DNA of 47,549 bases from NCBI GenBank assembly GCA_028709805.1, contig JAQUTL010000021.1, forward strand, positions 1 to 47,549, in the 5' to 3' direction. A program made the translations under genes and the position numbers. This DNA comes from Victivallaceae bacterium (GTDB lineage: Bacteria; Verrucomicrobiota; Lentisphaeria; Victivallales; Victivallaceae). Below the pieces are notes generated by a model that saw nothing but the letters and a program-made list of their open reading frames with translations, searched no databases and was not told the DNA's origin. Positions 9,123-16,357 of the stretch are shown here, one piece after another (positions within the stretch are counted from its first letter, which is position 1; every line of letters starts with the position of its first letter).

Positions 9123-10097
9123 CTACATCAGTTTCAGCCCCGGCAGGTCCTGAACGTCGATCAGGCCGGCCACTTTGCCGCCGTCGTCCACCACGATAAT
9201 GTCGTTTATATGGCGGTCTTCGATCAGTTTGAGCACCTGCGCGGCCAGACAGTCGATGTTGACCGAGCATGGATTTGGAGTCATGACCTCTCTCATCGGG
9301 CGCTTCAGAACTTCGATGTCGCGTTCGGCGGCGCGGCGGAAATCGCCGTCGGTGAAGATCCCGATCGGCCGTCCTTCCCCGTCAATGATGGTCGCCGAGC
9401 CGCAGCGTGCTTTTCCCATGCGGTAGAGCGCTTCGCGGACCTGAGTGTCGCCGGAAACGATGGCGAAGTGGTCGTCTTTGCGCATGATGTCGGCTGCGCG
9501 CATGGTGACGGCGCGGCCGATCGCCCCGCCCGGATGGTAGCGGCCGAAGTCCTCTTTGGTGAAGCCGCGCTTTTCCAGCAGCACCATGGCCAGCGCGTCG
9601 CCAAGAGCGAGCAGACTGGTGGTGGTGGTCGTCGGAGCCAGATTGAATGGGCAGGCTTCGCACTTGACGGTCATCGCCACGGTGAGGTCGCTCAACTTGG
9701 CCAGTCTGGACTCCGGCATGCCGGTGATCGCCACCAGTTTGATGCCGAGCCGTTTGGCCGGCGCGATCACGCCGAGCAGTTCGTCGGTTTCTCCGCTGTA
9801 GCTGAGGGCGAACAGCAGATCGCCGCGCTGGATGACGCCGAGGTCGCCGTGCAGCGCCTCCACCGGATGAAGGAAAATCGACGGCGAGCCGACGCTGGCG
9901 AGCGTGGCCGCTATTTTTTTGCCGATGTACCCGGATTTGCCGATGCCGGTGAACACCAGCTTGTTACCTGAGTTCAGAGCCTCCAGCGCCATGTTTACCG
10001 CACCGATGAAACTGTCGCCCAAGCTGTCCCGCACGGTCAGCATGCCTTCGATTTCCGAATCGAAGACCTCGCGGGCCCGTTCAATGATTCTGTTCAT
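9123..10097 (-). CDS. kdsD: D-arabinose 5-phosphate isomerase (KpsF/GutQ family)
   Basis: Converts ribulose 5-phosphate to arabinose 5-phosphate, the first committed step to Kdo of the LPS inner core. The 324 residues match the family length. An N-terminal SIS domain (about 40-180) has GIGKSGYIGKKIAATLAS and the SYSGETDELL phosphosugar-binding segment. Two CBS domains follow (about 205-320), seen in MRKDDHFAIV and the closing DIIVVDDGGKVAGLIDVQDL. It lies 22 bases after hisG and three bases before the O-antigen ligase, which supports an LPS role over a gut-operon or capsule-specific one. No unusual residues were noticed. Confidence 0.93.
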   Translation of the reverse strand: MNRIIERAREVFDSEIEGMLTVRDSLGDSFIGAVNMALEALNSGNKLVFTGIGKSGYIGKKIAATLASVGSPSIFLHPVEALHGDLGVIQRGDLLFALSYSGETDELLGVIAPAKRLGIKLVAITGMPESRLAKLSDLTVAMTVKCEACPFNLAPTTTTTSLLALGDALAMVLLEKRGFTKEDFGRYHPGGAIGRAVTMRAADIMRKDDHFAIVSGDTQVREALYRMGKARCGSATIIDGEGRPIGIFTDGDFRRAAERDIEVLKRPMREVMTPNPCSVNIDCLAAQVLKLIEDRHINDIIVVDDGGKVAGLIDVQDLPGLKLM

Positions 10098-10119
10098 GAC
10101 GAAAACCGCCTTTCCCGGA

Positions 10120-10968
10120 TTAAAGTCTGCAGGTGCGTATGTCGGTGATGATAATGCCGCGCGCGCCGAGATCGTACAGTTTGTCCATAATCGGGTTGGC
10201 GTCGCCGCGGCGGATCATGGCGGCCACCGCCACCCAGCCTTTGCGTCCGAGCGGCGACACGGTCGGCGATTCAATTCCCGGCGTGACCGCGCAGGCCGCG
10301 TCAAGTTTGCGCTCCTCCACGTCATATTCGACCATCGCGTACTCGCGGGCCACCAGAATGCCGCGGAGCCGGGCGATCATGTGGGCAATGCCGGGATTTT
10401 CCAGCACTTTGGTGTCGCGGGCGATCAGCAGGGCTTCGGACTCCAGAAGCGGTTCCCCGACCACCTTGAGTCCGGCTTCGGTCAGCGTGCGGCCGGATTC
10501 GACCACGTCGGCGATCGCGTCGGCCACGCCGAGGCGGACGGAGATTTCCACCGCGCCGTCGAGTTTGACCAGCTTCGCGGAAATGCCGCGCCGGGCCAGA
10601 TCCGCCGCCACCACGTTCGGGTAGCTGGTGGCAATGCGCAGACCGTTGAACTTGTCCGGCGTGAGAGCGGACGCGTTCGGCACCGCATAGCGGAAACTGG
10701 AGCGGCCGAACGCCAGCGGCAGAAGTTCCACCACGTCGGCCAGACTGTCCATCGTGAGGTCGCGTCCGGTGATTCCGGCGTCAATCACGCCGTTGCCGAC
10801 ATAAAGCGCAATGTCGCGCGGACGGAGAAACACAAAGTCGATTTCGTTTTTGCGGTCGGTCACCACCAGTTCCCGCCCGTAGCGGGCGCACTTGTAACCG
10901 GCTTCCTTGAGCAGCAGGACGGCGTCATCGGACAGCGCGCCCTTGTTGGGAATTGCGATTTGCAGCAT
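10120..10968 (-). CDS. hisG: ATP phosphoribosyltransferase, long form (HisG)
   Basis: First enzyme of histidine synthesis, joining ATP and PRPP to give phosphoribosyl-ATP. The 282 residues include a C-terminal regulatory domain (last ~75 residues, ending GARGIIITDIRT), which marks the long form that needs no HisZ and is normally inhibited by histidine. The PRPP-binding region contains ADAIADVVESGRTLTEAGL. I place the start at MLQIAIPNKGALS, the usual beginning of this family. An in-frame start at 11013 would add 15 residues and overlap hisE by 26 bases. AGGAG sits 11 bases ahead of the chosen ATG. It follows hisE by 19 bases. Confidence 0.93.
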   Translation of the reverse strand: MLQIAIPNKGALSDDAVLLLKEAGYKCARYGRELVVTDRKNEIDFVFLRPRDIALYVGNGVIDAGITGRDLTMDSLADVVELLPLAFGRSSFRYAVPNASALTPDKFNGLRIATSYPNVVAADLARRGISAKLVKLDGAVEISVRLGVADAIADVVESGRTLTEAGLKVVGEPLLESEALLIARDTKVLENPGIAHMIARLRGILVAREYAMVEYDVEERKLDAACAVTPGIESPTVSPLGRKGWVAVAAMIRRGDANPIMDKLYDLGARGIIITDIRTCRL

Positions 10969-10987
10969 TTGGCCTTGAACTCCTGAA

Positions 10988-11251
10988 TTATAAATAACGG
11001 TAAATATCTTCAAGTTTGAGGTCCTGTTTTATCATCAGAACCTGAAGGTGATACAGCAGCTGGGAAATCTCCTCCGAGGTGCGGGAGCGCCCTTCGTATT
11101 CGGCGGCGATCCATACTTCCGACGCCTCTTCAACAATCTTTTTTCCGATGAAATGGGTACCTTTCGCAAGTTCTTTGACGGTCCCGGAATTTTCATCGCC
11201 GGCGGCGGCTTTACGGCTCAATTCTTCAAAAAGCTGTTCAAATGTCTTCAT
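10988..11251 (-). CDS. hisE: Phosphoribosyl-ATP pyrophosphatase (HisE)
   Basis: Second step of histidine synthesis, hydrolysing phosphoribosyl-ATP to phosphoribosyl-AMP. It is a stand-alone 87-residue HisE, not fused to HisI. The helical MazG-like core shows [14 protein letters not shown] and [15 protein letters not shown], with the acidic metal-binding residues in place. AAGGTG lies a few bases before the ATG. It is the first gene of the operon and has a recognisable promoter just upstream. The leader is only about 20 bases, so there is no room for a histidine leader-peptide attenuator. Confidence 0.93.
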   Translation of the reverse strand: MKTFEQLFEELSRKAAAGDENSGTVKELAKGTHFIGKKIVEEASEVWIAAEYEGRSRTSEEISQLLYHLQVLMIKQDLKLEDIYRYL

Positions 11252-11276
11252 GTCATCACCTTATAGTTGAAAGTGT

Positions 11277-11304
11277 AATATAGCACTGAACGGATAAAAA
11301 ACAA
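11277..11304 (-). promoter_or_regulatory. Promoter of the hisE operon
   Basis: On the minus strand TTGTTT (11299-11304) and TATATT (11277-11282) are 16 bases apart. The -10 is preceded by GTGC, giving an extended TGn element. The expected start of transcription is about 18-20 bases before the hisE ATG. The same layout and much of the spacer recur at the dehydrogenase promoter (19515-19542). Confidence 0.65.
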
Positions 11305-11519
11305 GCCAAACGGCATTGACGGCGCCGCGATTTTTTTGCGACACGGCGCAACGCGTCGCCGCGGCGCGAAGTTATCGTCATAAATTATGGAGCAATTTCA
11401 AAACCGGAAGTTGAAAAGAAGAAAAAGGCGAGTTAGTGTATTTAATAACCCATAGGCATGGGCACGGCATTGGCCGGCGGACAAACGGCAGTATGAACGG
11501 CGGCGGAAGGGATGACGAC

Positions 11520-12269
11520 ATGATGATGAACGATTCCCGGCAAACGGCGATATGGATTGCTCTGATCGGCATGTTTCTGCCGTTTGCGGCGAATTTCATC
11601 GGCGGCGATGTGAACGGTTTTTCCTCGGAGCAATATTGGTTCGGCGGACGCGGCAACCCGGCGGTCCGGTGGGACGGAGTGTTTTTTATTGCCGTGTTCA
11701 ATCTGTTCGCCGTTGGCGCGGCGCTGGGAAGCTGGCTGCTGCTCTGCCGCATCCACCGTGTACTGCGGATGGTGCCAACCGCGGTCGGATACGGGTTTCT
11801 TGCCGTGGCGCATTTCAATCTCGACTTAAGCAGTGATGCGCAGGCCGGCATAGTGTTAGTGGCGGCGCCGTTTTTTGCGGCGGTGGTGACGGCGGTGACG
11901 ACCGTGCTGGTGCTCTTCGGGCGTTTTTTGCGGTATCAGTGCCGTCGGGCTTCCGGGCGGTCGTTTATTTCTGACTCGATTCAGCGGCAGTTGGTTGAGA
12001 TGGGGTGGCTTCCGTTGATATTGGCGTGCTTTTGTTTTTTGCTCGGCGGCGTTCTTACCTCGCTGTGTGTTCTGCTGTGCGTTTGGCAATTGCGGGGGCG
12101 GTCGCTGAAATTCAGAATGGTTCCGCCGGTCGCCGGGATCGCCGGCGGATTGGCGGCTGCGGCAAGCAATTCGGTGGCCGCAATCATGCTGCTGCCGTGT
12201 CTGGCGGCGGTCGCCGGGTACGCCGCCGTGCTGGTTTATGATAAATATCACGGTGGCCGCCGGCGATAA
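11520..12269 (+). CDS. Multispanning membrane protein of unknown function
   Basis: I do not recognise this 249-residue protein. It has about six hydrophobic segments: near 9-25, 50-75, 85-105, 112-135, 165-190 and 205-240. Polar stretches such as RRASGRSFISDSIQRQ join them, and the tail is basic (KYHGGRRR). I start at the first ATG of the MMMND cluster because GGAAGGG lies eight bases before it; the frame is open further upstream to 11436 without a better ribosome site. It is transcribed away from hisE and sits alone before the GLQ-repeat pair. An inner-membrane location is likely, and nothing shows its substrate. Confidence 0.6.
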   Translation: MMMNDSRQTAIWIALIGMFLPFAANFIGGDVNGFSSEQYWFGGRGNPAVRWDGVFFIAVFNLFAVGAALGSWLLLCRIHRVLRMVPTAVGYGFLAVAHFNLDLSSDAQAGIVLVAAPFFAAVVTAVTTVLVLFGRFLRYQCRRASGRSFISDSIQRQLVEMGWLPLILACFCFLLGGVLTSLCVLLCVWQLRGRSLKFRMVPPVAGIAGGLAAAASNSVAAIMLLPCLAAVAGYAAVLVYDKYHGGRRR

Positions 12270-12297
12270 AATCATGCGTCAATAAGTGAAGATTCGC

Positions 12298-12325
12298 TTG
12301 AAAATAAAATGTGCAGGTGTACATT
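12298..12325 (+). promoter_or_regulatory. Promoter of the GLQ-repeat gene pair
   Basis: TTGAAA (12298-12303) and TACATT (12320-12325) stand 16 bases apart, about 38 bases before the first ATG, in an AT-rich stretch unlike its surroundings. AAGGAGTG follows just before the start codon. With the terminator at 13616-13647 it frames a clean two-gene unit. Confidence 0.55.
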
Positions 12326-12362
12326 AATTTATATGTTGTAAAAACAACCCAAGGAGTGTGAG

Positions 12363-12854
12363 ATGAAAAAATTTTATTTCCTGTTCGCGCTTGCGGCGCT
12401 GTTCGTCTCTCCGGCGATTGCCGAGGAGATCGGAACCGGCGAGTACAAAGTGGTGGTTGTCGGAGAACAGCAGCCGGCAGTGAAGGCGACGCCTTATGAC
12501 GCGCTGATGATCACGTTCTGGTATAACAATCCGCCTTCGGCCGCATATACCGAGACCTACGGCATCAAAGTCGGCGCCCCGTTCGGCGTCGGCGCACCGG
12601 TCTCCGGGCTTGAAGCGTCGGTTTTCGGCTCGCTGACCGATAAGGTCGACGGCGTCCAGACCGCCATCATCATGACCAAGGGGCAGGAGATCACCGGACT
12701 TCAGTTCTCCATCGTCAACATGGTGGAGGATATGTGCGGACTTCAGCTCGGTGTGGTCAACGTTGCCACCGGCAAGTCGTTCCAGATCGGTATCATCAAC
12801 TACATCGACGGCGCCTGCATCCCGTTCCTGCCGGTCGTAAACTTCAAATTCTAA
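12363..12854 (+). CDS. Small exported GLQ-repeat protein 1
   Basis: 163-residue exported protein with a clear signal peptide, MKKFYFLFALAALFVSPAIA, cleaved before EEIGTG. The second half has short repeats of about 20 residues built on GLQ and VVN (GLQFSIVNMVEDMCGLQLGVVN, then SFQIGIINYI). It ends in PFLPVVNFKF, with a final aromatic residue as in many outer-membrane beta proteins. The pattern resembles the LA_2272-type surface repeat proteins; I recall this from the repeat style and have not searched. It is followed after 12 bases by a longer paralog. The likely place is the outer membrane or cell surface, and the function is unknown. Confidence 0.7.
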   Translation: MKKFYFLFALAALFVSPAIAEEIGTGEYKVVVVGEQQPAVKATPYDALMITFWYNNPPSAAYTETYGIKVGAPFGVGAPVSGLEASVFGSLTDKVDGVQTAIIMTKGQEITGLQFSIVNMVEDMCGLQLGVVNVATGKSFQIGIINYIDGACIPFLPVVNFKF

Positions 12855-12866
12855 GGGGATTGAAAG

Positions 12867-13589
12867 ATGAAAAAACTTCTGCTTTTCGCTTCCGCGCTGC
12901 TTGCGGTCAACCTGTTCGCCGGTGAGGAGAACGCTCCGCTTCCGGCCGACGATTACACCAACTTCGGTCTGGGCTTCTTTATGAACCAGCCGTCCAGCAT
13001 GGTCAACAGCAACGTCTACGGCATCAAGGCCGGATTCCCGATCTGCAACGGTCTCGGCCGGGTGTATGGTATTGAGGCCAGCTGGCTTTATTCCGGAACC
13101 GCCTATATTAAAGGTATTCAGGGCAGCTGGGTTCTGAACCGCTGCAAAACCATCGAGGGTGTGCAGGGAAGCTGGATCGGCAACATCAACGACGAATGGT
13201 TCAAAGGCGTTCAGGCCGCGCTGGCGTTTGACGTGGCCGGCAATATGACCGGACTTCAGGCCGGCAGCGTGGTGGTGGCTGACGATTATCTCGGACTTCA
13301 GGCCGGCGTGTTCGCCAGCGTCGCCAGGCGTTTCGGCGGTCTCCAGACCTCGGTGATAACCAGTTACGCCGACGATTTCGGCGGCATTCAGTTTACCGGG
13401 CTGGTCAACGTGGCCGATGACGTCAGCGGACTTCAGGTGGCCGGATACAACAGCGCCCGGAATGTCAACGGACTGCAGTTCGGCGTCATGAACGTGGCCA
13501 ACGGCAATCAGTCGTTCCAGCTCGGACTTATCAACATAATCAAGGACGGGCCGATCCCGTTCATGCCGTTGATCAACTTCAACTGGTAG
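12867..13589 (+). CDS. Exported GLQ-repeat protein 2
   Basis: 240-residue paralog of the preceding gene, with signal peptide MKKLLLFASALLAVNLFA and then GEENAPLPADD. From about residue 70 to the end it consists of roughly 20-residue units containing GIQ, GVQ or GLQ (GLQAGSVVVADDYL, GLQAGVFASVARRF, GLQTSVITSYADDF, GIQFTGLVNVADDV). It ends with PFMPLINFNW, matching the terminal pattern of its neighbour. Such regular strands suggest a beta-barrel or beta-solenoid at the surface. It shares the promoter of gene 1 and ends at a strong terminator. The two proteins share the YGIKAGFP/YGIKVGAP segment and may form one assembly. Confidence 0.7.
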   Translation: MKKLLLFASALLAVNLFAGEENAPLPADDYTNFGLGFFMNQPSSMVNSNVYGIKAGFPICNGLGRVYGIEASWLYSGTAYIKGIQGSWVLNRCKTIEGVQGSWIGNINDEWFKGVQAALAFDVAGNMTGLQAGSVVVADDYLGLQAGVFASVARRFGGLQTSVITSYADDFGGIQFTGLVNVADDVSGLQVAGYNSARNVNGLQFGVMNVANGNQSFQLGLINIIKDGPIPFMPLINFNW

Positions 13590-13615
13590 AAGACAACAAA
13601 GCGAGACGAATCACA

Positions 13616-13647
13616 GGGGGCCGCTTTGAAAGCGGCTCCCTTTTTTT
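13616..13647 (+). terminator. Intrinsic terminator after the GLQ-repeat pair
   Basis: GGGGGCCGCTTT and AAAGCGGCTCCC pair around a one-base centre (effectively a tight loop of TTTGAAA) and are followed by seven T. It lies 27 bases after the stop codon. The T-run touches the longest reading frame of the MATE gene. Confidence 0.9.
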
Positions 13648-15063
13648 GTGATGACATTAAATATGAATCTTCGTAAATACAATTATTTTTCCCGACGTCA
13701 GTTTATGGGCAAGGGCGGATATTTTGAGCTGTCGCAGGTCGCCGCGCCGTTGATCGTGATGAGCGCGAGCAACGTGGTGATGATGTTCTGCGACCGGCTG
13801 TTTCTCGCCCGCGCCGGAACCGATATGGTGGCGGCGGCGATGCCGGTGGGCATGATGTATTTTACGTTGTTCTGTCTGTATTCCGGGATTGTCAGCTTCA
13901 CTTCGCCGCTGGTGGCGCAGCTGTTCGGCGCGAACGACCGTCACGGCTGTGTGCGCGCCGCCTGGAACGGATTTTACATTGGACTGGCGGCGTCGCTGAT
14001 CATCATTCTGCTCAATCCGCTGTTGGGAAAATACATTATACTGCATTCGGGAATAAAACCGGAACTGATCGCGCCGTCATTGGACTATCTGGACGGATTG
14101 TGGCTGTCCGGCGTGTTTCCGTGTCTGGCCATTCCGCTGTTCTGCTTTTTTTCCGGGCGCGGCGTCACCTGGCCGGCCGGCGTGGTCAGCGCCGGGGCGT
14201 GCGTGCTGAACGTTGTGCTTGACTACATGCTGATCTTCGGCAAATGGGGCGCGCCGGAGTGGGGCATCTACGGCGGCGGCGTGGCGACCAGTCTGGCCAG
14301 CGGTTTTTCATTTGTCTGTGCCGCGGCGCTGTTTCTGCTGCTGCCTGACCAGAAGAGTTATCCGACCCGGAGAAAGTTCGGGTTCCGCTGGGAATATGTC
14401 CGTAAGATCGTATTCTACGGCGCGCCGGCGGGAATGCAGGTGATGGCGGAGGTCGGAGCGTTTGCGTTCATGGGGTTTCTGGTCGGGTCGATTTCGGTGG
14501 AGGCGGCGGCGGCGACCACGATCGCCTTGTCGGTCAACAATTTTTCATTTTCGCCGCTGCTCGGGTTTTCCGACGCCACGGCGATTGTGGCCGGACAGTA
14601 CATCGGGCGCAACCGGCGCGGAGTATCCGAGCAGGCGGTCTATCGCGCCTGGCGGGTATGTTTTATTTATATGCTGTTCTGCGCGTTCGTCTATCTGACG
14701 TTTCCGGAGTTTTTGAGCGGACTGTTCGCACCGCGCGGCGGCGGGAGCGGCTTTGAATCCGTGATTGAATTGAGCGTGGTCATTCTGGCCTGCGCCGCGG
14801 TGTTCAACCTGACCGACTCGGTAAAATATGTGTTCATGGCCGGACTGCGCGGCGCCGGAGACACGGTTTTCGTTTTTCTTATCACCACCGGCGCCCAGTG
14901 GCTGATCATGGTGCCGGGGCTGTATGTGATCGTTCATGTTCTGCACGGCACGGTGATTCAGATGTGGTATTTTATGACGGGTTACGGCGTGCTGGAGGCG
15001 GCGCTGATCTTCTGGCGCTTCCGCTGCGGACACTGGAAGAAAATCCGGCTTATTGAGCGTTAG
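13648..15063 (+). CDS. MATE-family multidrug/metabolite efflux transporter
   Basis: Inner-membrane antiporter of the MATE family, exporting drugs or metabolites with Na+ or H+. There are about 12 membrane segments in two halves. Family traits include GYFELSQVAAPLIVMSASNVVMMFCDRLFL at the first helix and VAQLFGANDRHG after the second. The start is uncertain. The longest frame begins with GTG touching the upstream terminator, and no ribosome site is visible for it or for the ATGs at 13651 and 13663. A TACAAT at 13678-13683 could be a -10 and would favour ATG 13705 (MGKGGYFELS), giving 452 residues. The substrate is not predictable. Confidence 0.85.
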   Translation: MMTLNMNLRKYNYFSRRQFMGKGGYFELSQVAAPLIVMSASNVVMMFCDRLFLARAGTDMVAAAMPVGMMYFTLFCLYSGIVSFTSPLVAQLFGANDRHGCVRAAWNGFYIGLAASLIIILLNPLLGKYIILHSGIKPELIAPSLDYLDGLWLSGVFPCLAIPLFCFFSGRGVTWPAGVVSAGACVLNVVLDYMLIFGKWGAPEWGIYGGGVATSLASGFSFVCAAALFLLLPDQKSYPTRRKFGFRWEYVRKIVFYGAPAGMQVMAEVGAFAFMGFLVGSISVEAAAATTIALSVNNFSFSPLLGFSDATAIVAGQYIGRNRRGVSEQAVYRAWRVCFIYMLFCAFVYLTFPEFLSGLFAPRGGGSGFESVIELSVVILACAAVFNLTDSVKYVFMAGLRGAGDTVFVFLITTGAQWLIMVPGLYVIVHVLHGTVIQMWYFMTGYGVLEAALIFWRFRCGHWKKIRLIER

Positions 15064-15068
15064 CAGAC

Positions 15069-15097
15069 TTGACAGCCTTTTGCGGCAATGCTATGTT
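15069..15097 (+). promoter_or_regulatory. Promoter of the GEQH-type lipoprotein gene
   Basis: TTGACA (15069-15074), 17 bases, then TATGTT (15092-15097), with TGC directly before the -10. This is one of the best matches to a sigma-70-type promoter in the window. The expected leader is about 85 bases and contains an almost perfect 24-base inverted repeat at 15128-15151. Confidence 0.7.
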
Positions 15098-15127
15098 ACA
15101 CAGGATAGCGGCTCACCGCCATTGCAA

Positions 15128-15151
15128 TCGTTTTTTCAGCTGTAAAAACGA
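15128..15151. repeat. Inverted repeat in the lipoprotein leader
   Basis: An eight-base arm (TCGTTTTT) pairs with AAAAACGA around a core containing CAGCTG, 36 bases before the ATG. It could be an operator or an RNA hairpin. A full stop signal is unlikely because a strong ribosome site and gene follow. Confidence 0.45.
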
Positions 15152-15187
15152 CGTTTGCGTAAATATATTCAGGAGGGTAACTTAACA

Positions 15188-16276
15188 ATGATTGTCCGGC
15201 TGTGCGCACTGCCGCTTATGTTTCTGCTGGGCGCAGCCGTCTTTTTGCTGACCGCCTGTACGGATGCGCCATCATTGCCGGTTGCCGTCGGAAGTGATTT
15301 TTCCGGGACGATCCACCTGTATGGTGAACAGCACGGCGTCGCCTCAATTATCGACAATGAATATGAGCTGTGGCTGGCCCACTACAATAAACGGAATATG
15401 CGGCACCTTTTTATTGAGATGCCATACTATAGCGCCGAGTTTCTGAATGTTTGGATGAAAAGCGATGACGATACAATATTGGACGAACTTTTTATCGACA
15501 TCGCCGGCACCTCCGCCAACACTGCGGAAGATAAGATTTTTTTTCAGAAGATAAAGAAAAACGCCCCGGAAACGATTTTTCATGGAACCGATGTCGGGCA
15601 TCAGGCGGAGACAACCGGAAAGCGTTACCTCAAATATCTGGAGCAAAACGGTCGGAAAGACTCCCGGCAATACCATATTGCCCAAGACAACATCGAACAG
15701 GGGGAAAAATATTACGGCTTTTCCGGTAAAAATGTGGACTATCGGGAAGATATGATGGTGGAGAATTTTGTGCGTGAGTTGAAATCCATTGATCATCAAG
15801 ATATTATGGGGATATATGGGGCTGCTCACACCGCGAAGTGCGCACGGTTCGGCAACGGGCGAATGGACAATATGGCGACGCGGCTCAGCGCCCGTTCATA
15901 CAACGTACATACATTCCGGTTGGATCCGGCCACGCGACTGGACGCCGGGGAGCGTCTTGAGCCGGTTGTCATTGACGGTCGGGAGTTTATCGCCGCGCGA
16001 ATCGGCAGTCAGGATATGAGTTCATGGAATAAAAACTATGTGTCCAGGGAGTATTGGCGGGTTGACGATGCTTATGAAAGCGTCAAAGACAACCGCACAA
16101 CGGGTGAAGTGCTGCCTTATCACAATTATCCGATGGAAATCAATGCGGGTGATGTTTTTATGGTCAAATACGTCAAGCCGGACGGCGTTGTCGATATTGT
16201 ATTTTATCGTGCCGACGGCAACACATGGAACGACCGCCCGGTAACCGAACGATTTGACGAAACCCTTGATCGCTGA
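15188..16276 (+). CDS. Lipoprotein of the ChaN/EreA/TraB (TIKI-like) type
   Basis: 362-residue predicted lipoprotein. The hydrophobic signal ends in LLTAC with the lipid-bearing cysteine at C24. The mature part opens with IHLYGEQHG (E47, H49), followed by a FIEMP strand, and later has IMGIYGAAHTAKC. The paired GExH and GxxH strands are the signature of the ChaN, erythromycin-esterase and TraB/TIKI superfamily, whose members include metal-dependent hydrolases and haem-binding proteins. Activity cannot be told from sequence. I chose the ATG at 15188, with AGGAGG 11 bases ahead, over a TTG at 15155. It has its own promoter and is probably anchored facing the periplasm or outside. Confidence 0.65.
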   Translation: MIVRLCALPLMFLLGAAVFLLTACTDAPSLPVAVGSDFSGTIHLYGEQHGVASIIDNEYELWLAHYNKRNMRHLFIEMPYYSAEFLNVWMKSDDDTILDELFIDIAGTSANTAEDKIFFQKIKKNAPETIFHGTDVGHQAETTGKRYLKYLEQNGRKDSRQYHIAQDNIEQGEKYYGFSGKNVDYREDMMVENFVRELKSIDHQDIMGIYGAAHTAKCARFGNGRMDNMATRLSARSYNVHTFRLDPATRLDAGERLEPVVIDGREFIAARIGSQDMSSWNKNYVSREYWRVDDAYESVKDNRTTGEVLPYHNYPMEINAGDVFMVKYVKPDGVVDIVFYRADGNTWNDRPVTERFDETLDR

Positions 16277-16357
16277 CCATAATGCCTGTTTCCGGCGGCG
16301 GGTGTGCCTGACGATGGATTTAATGGGGTTAATACGAATAAAACGATGGAGAATGGC

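Noticed and set aside
8793-9971. A 392-codon plus-strand frame across the O-antigen ligase and kdsD genes
   Set aside because: It crosses two real genes on the other strand, and its translation is His/Arg/Gln-rich noise.
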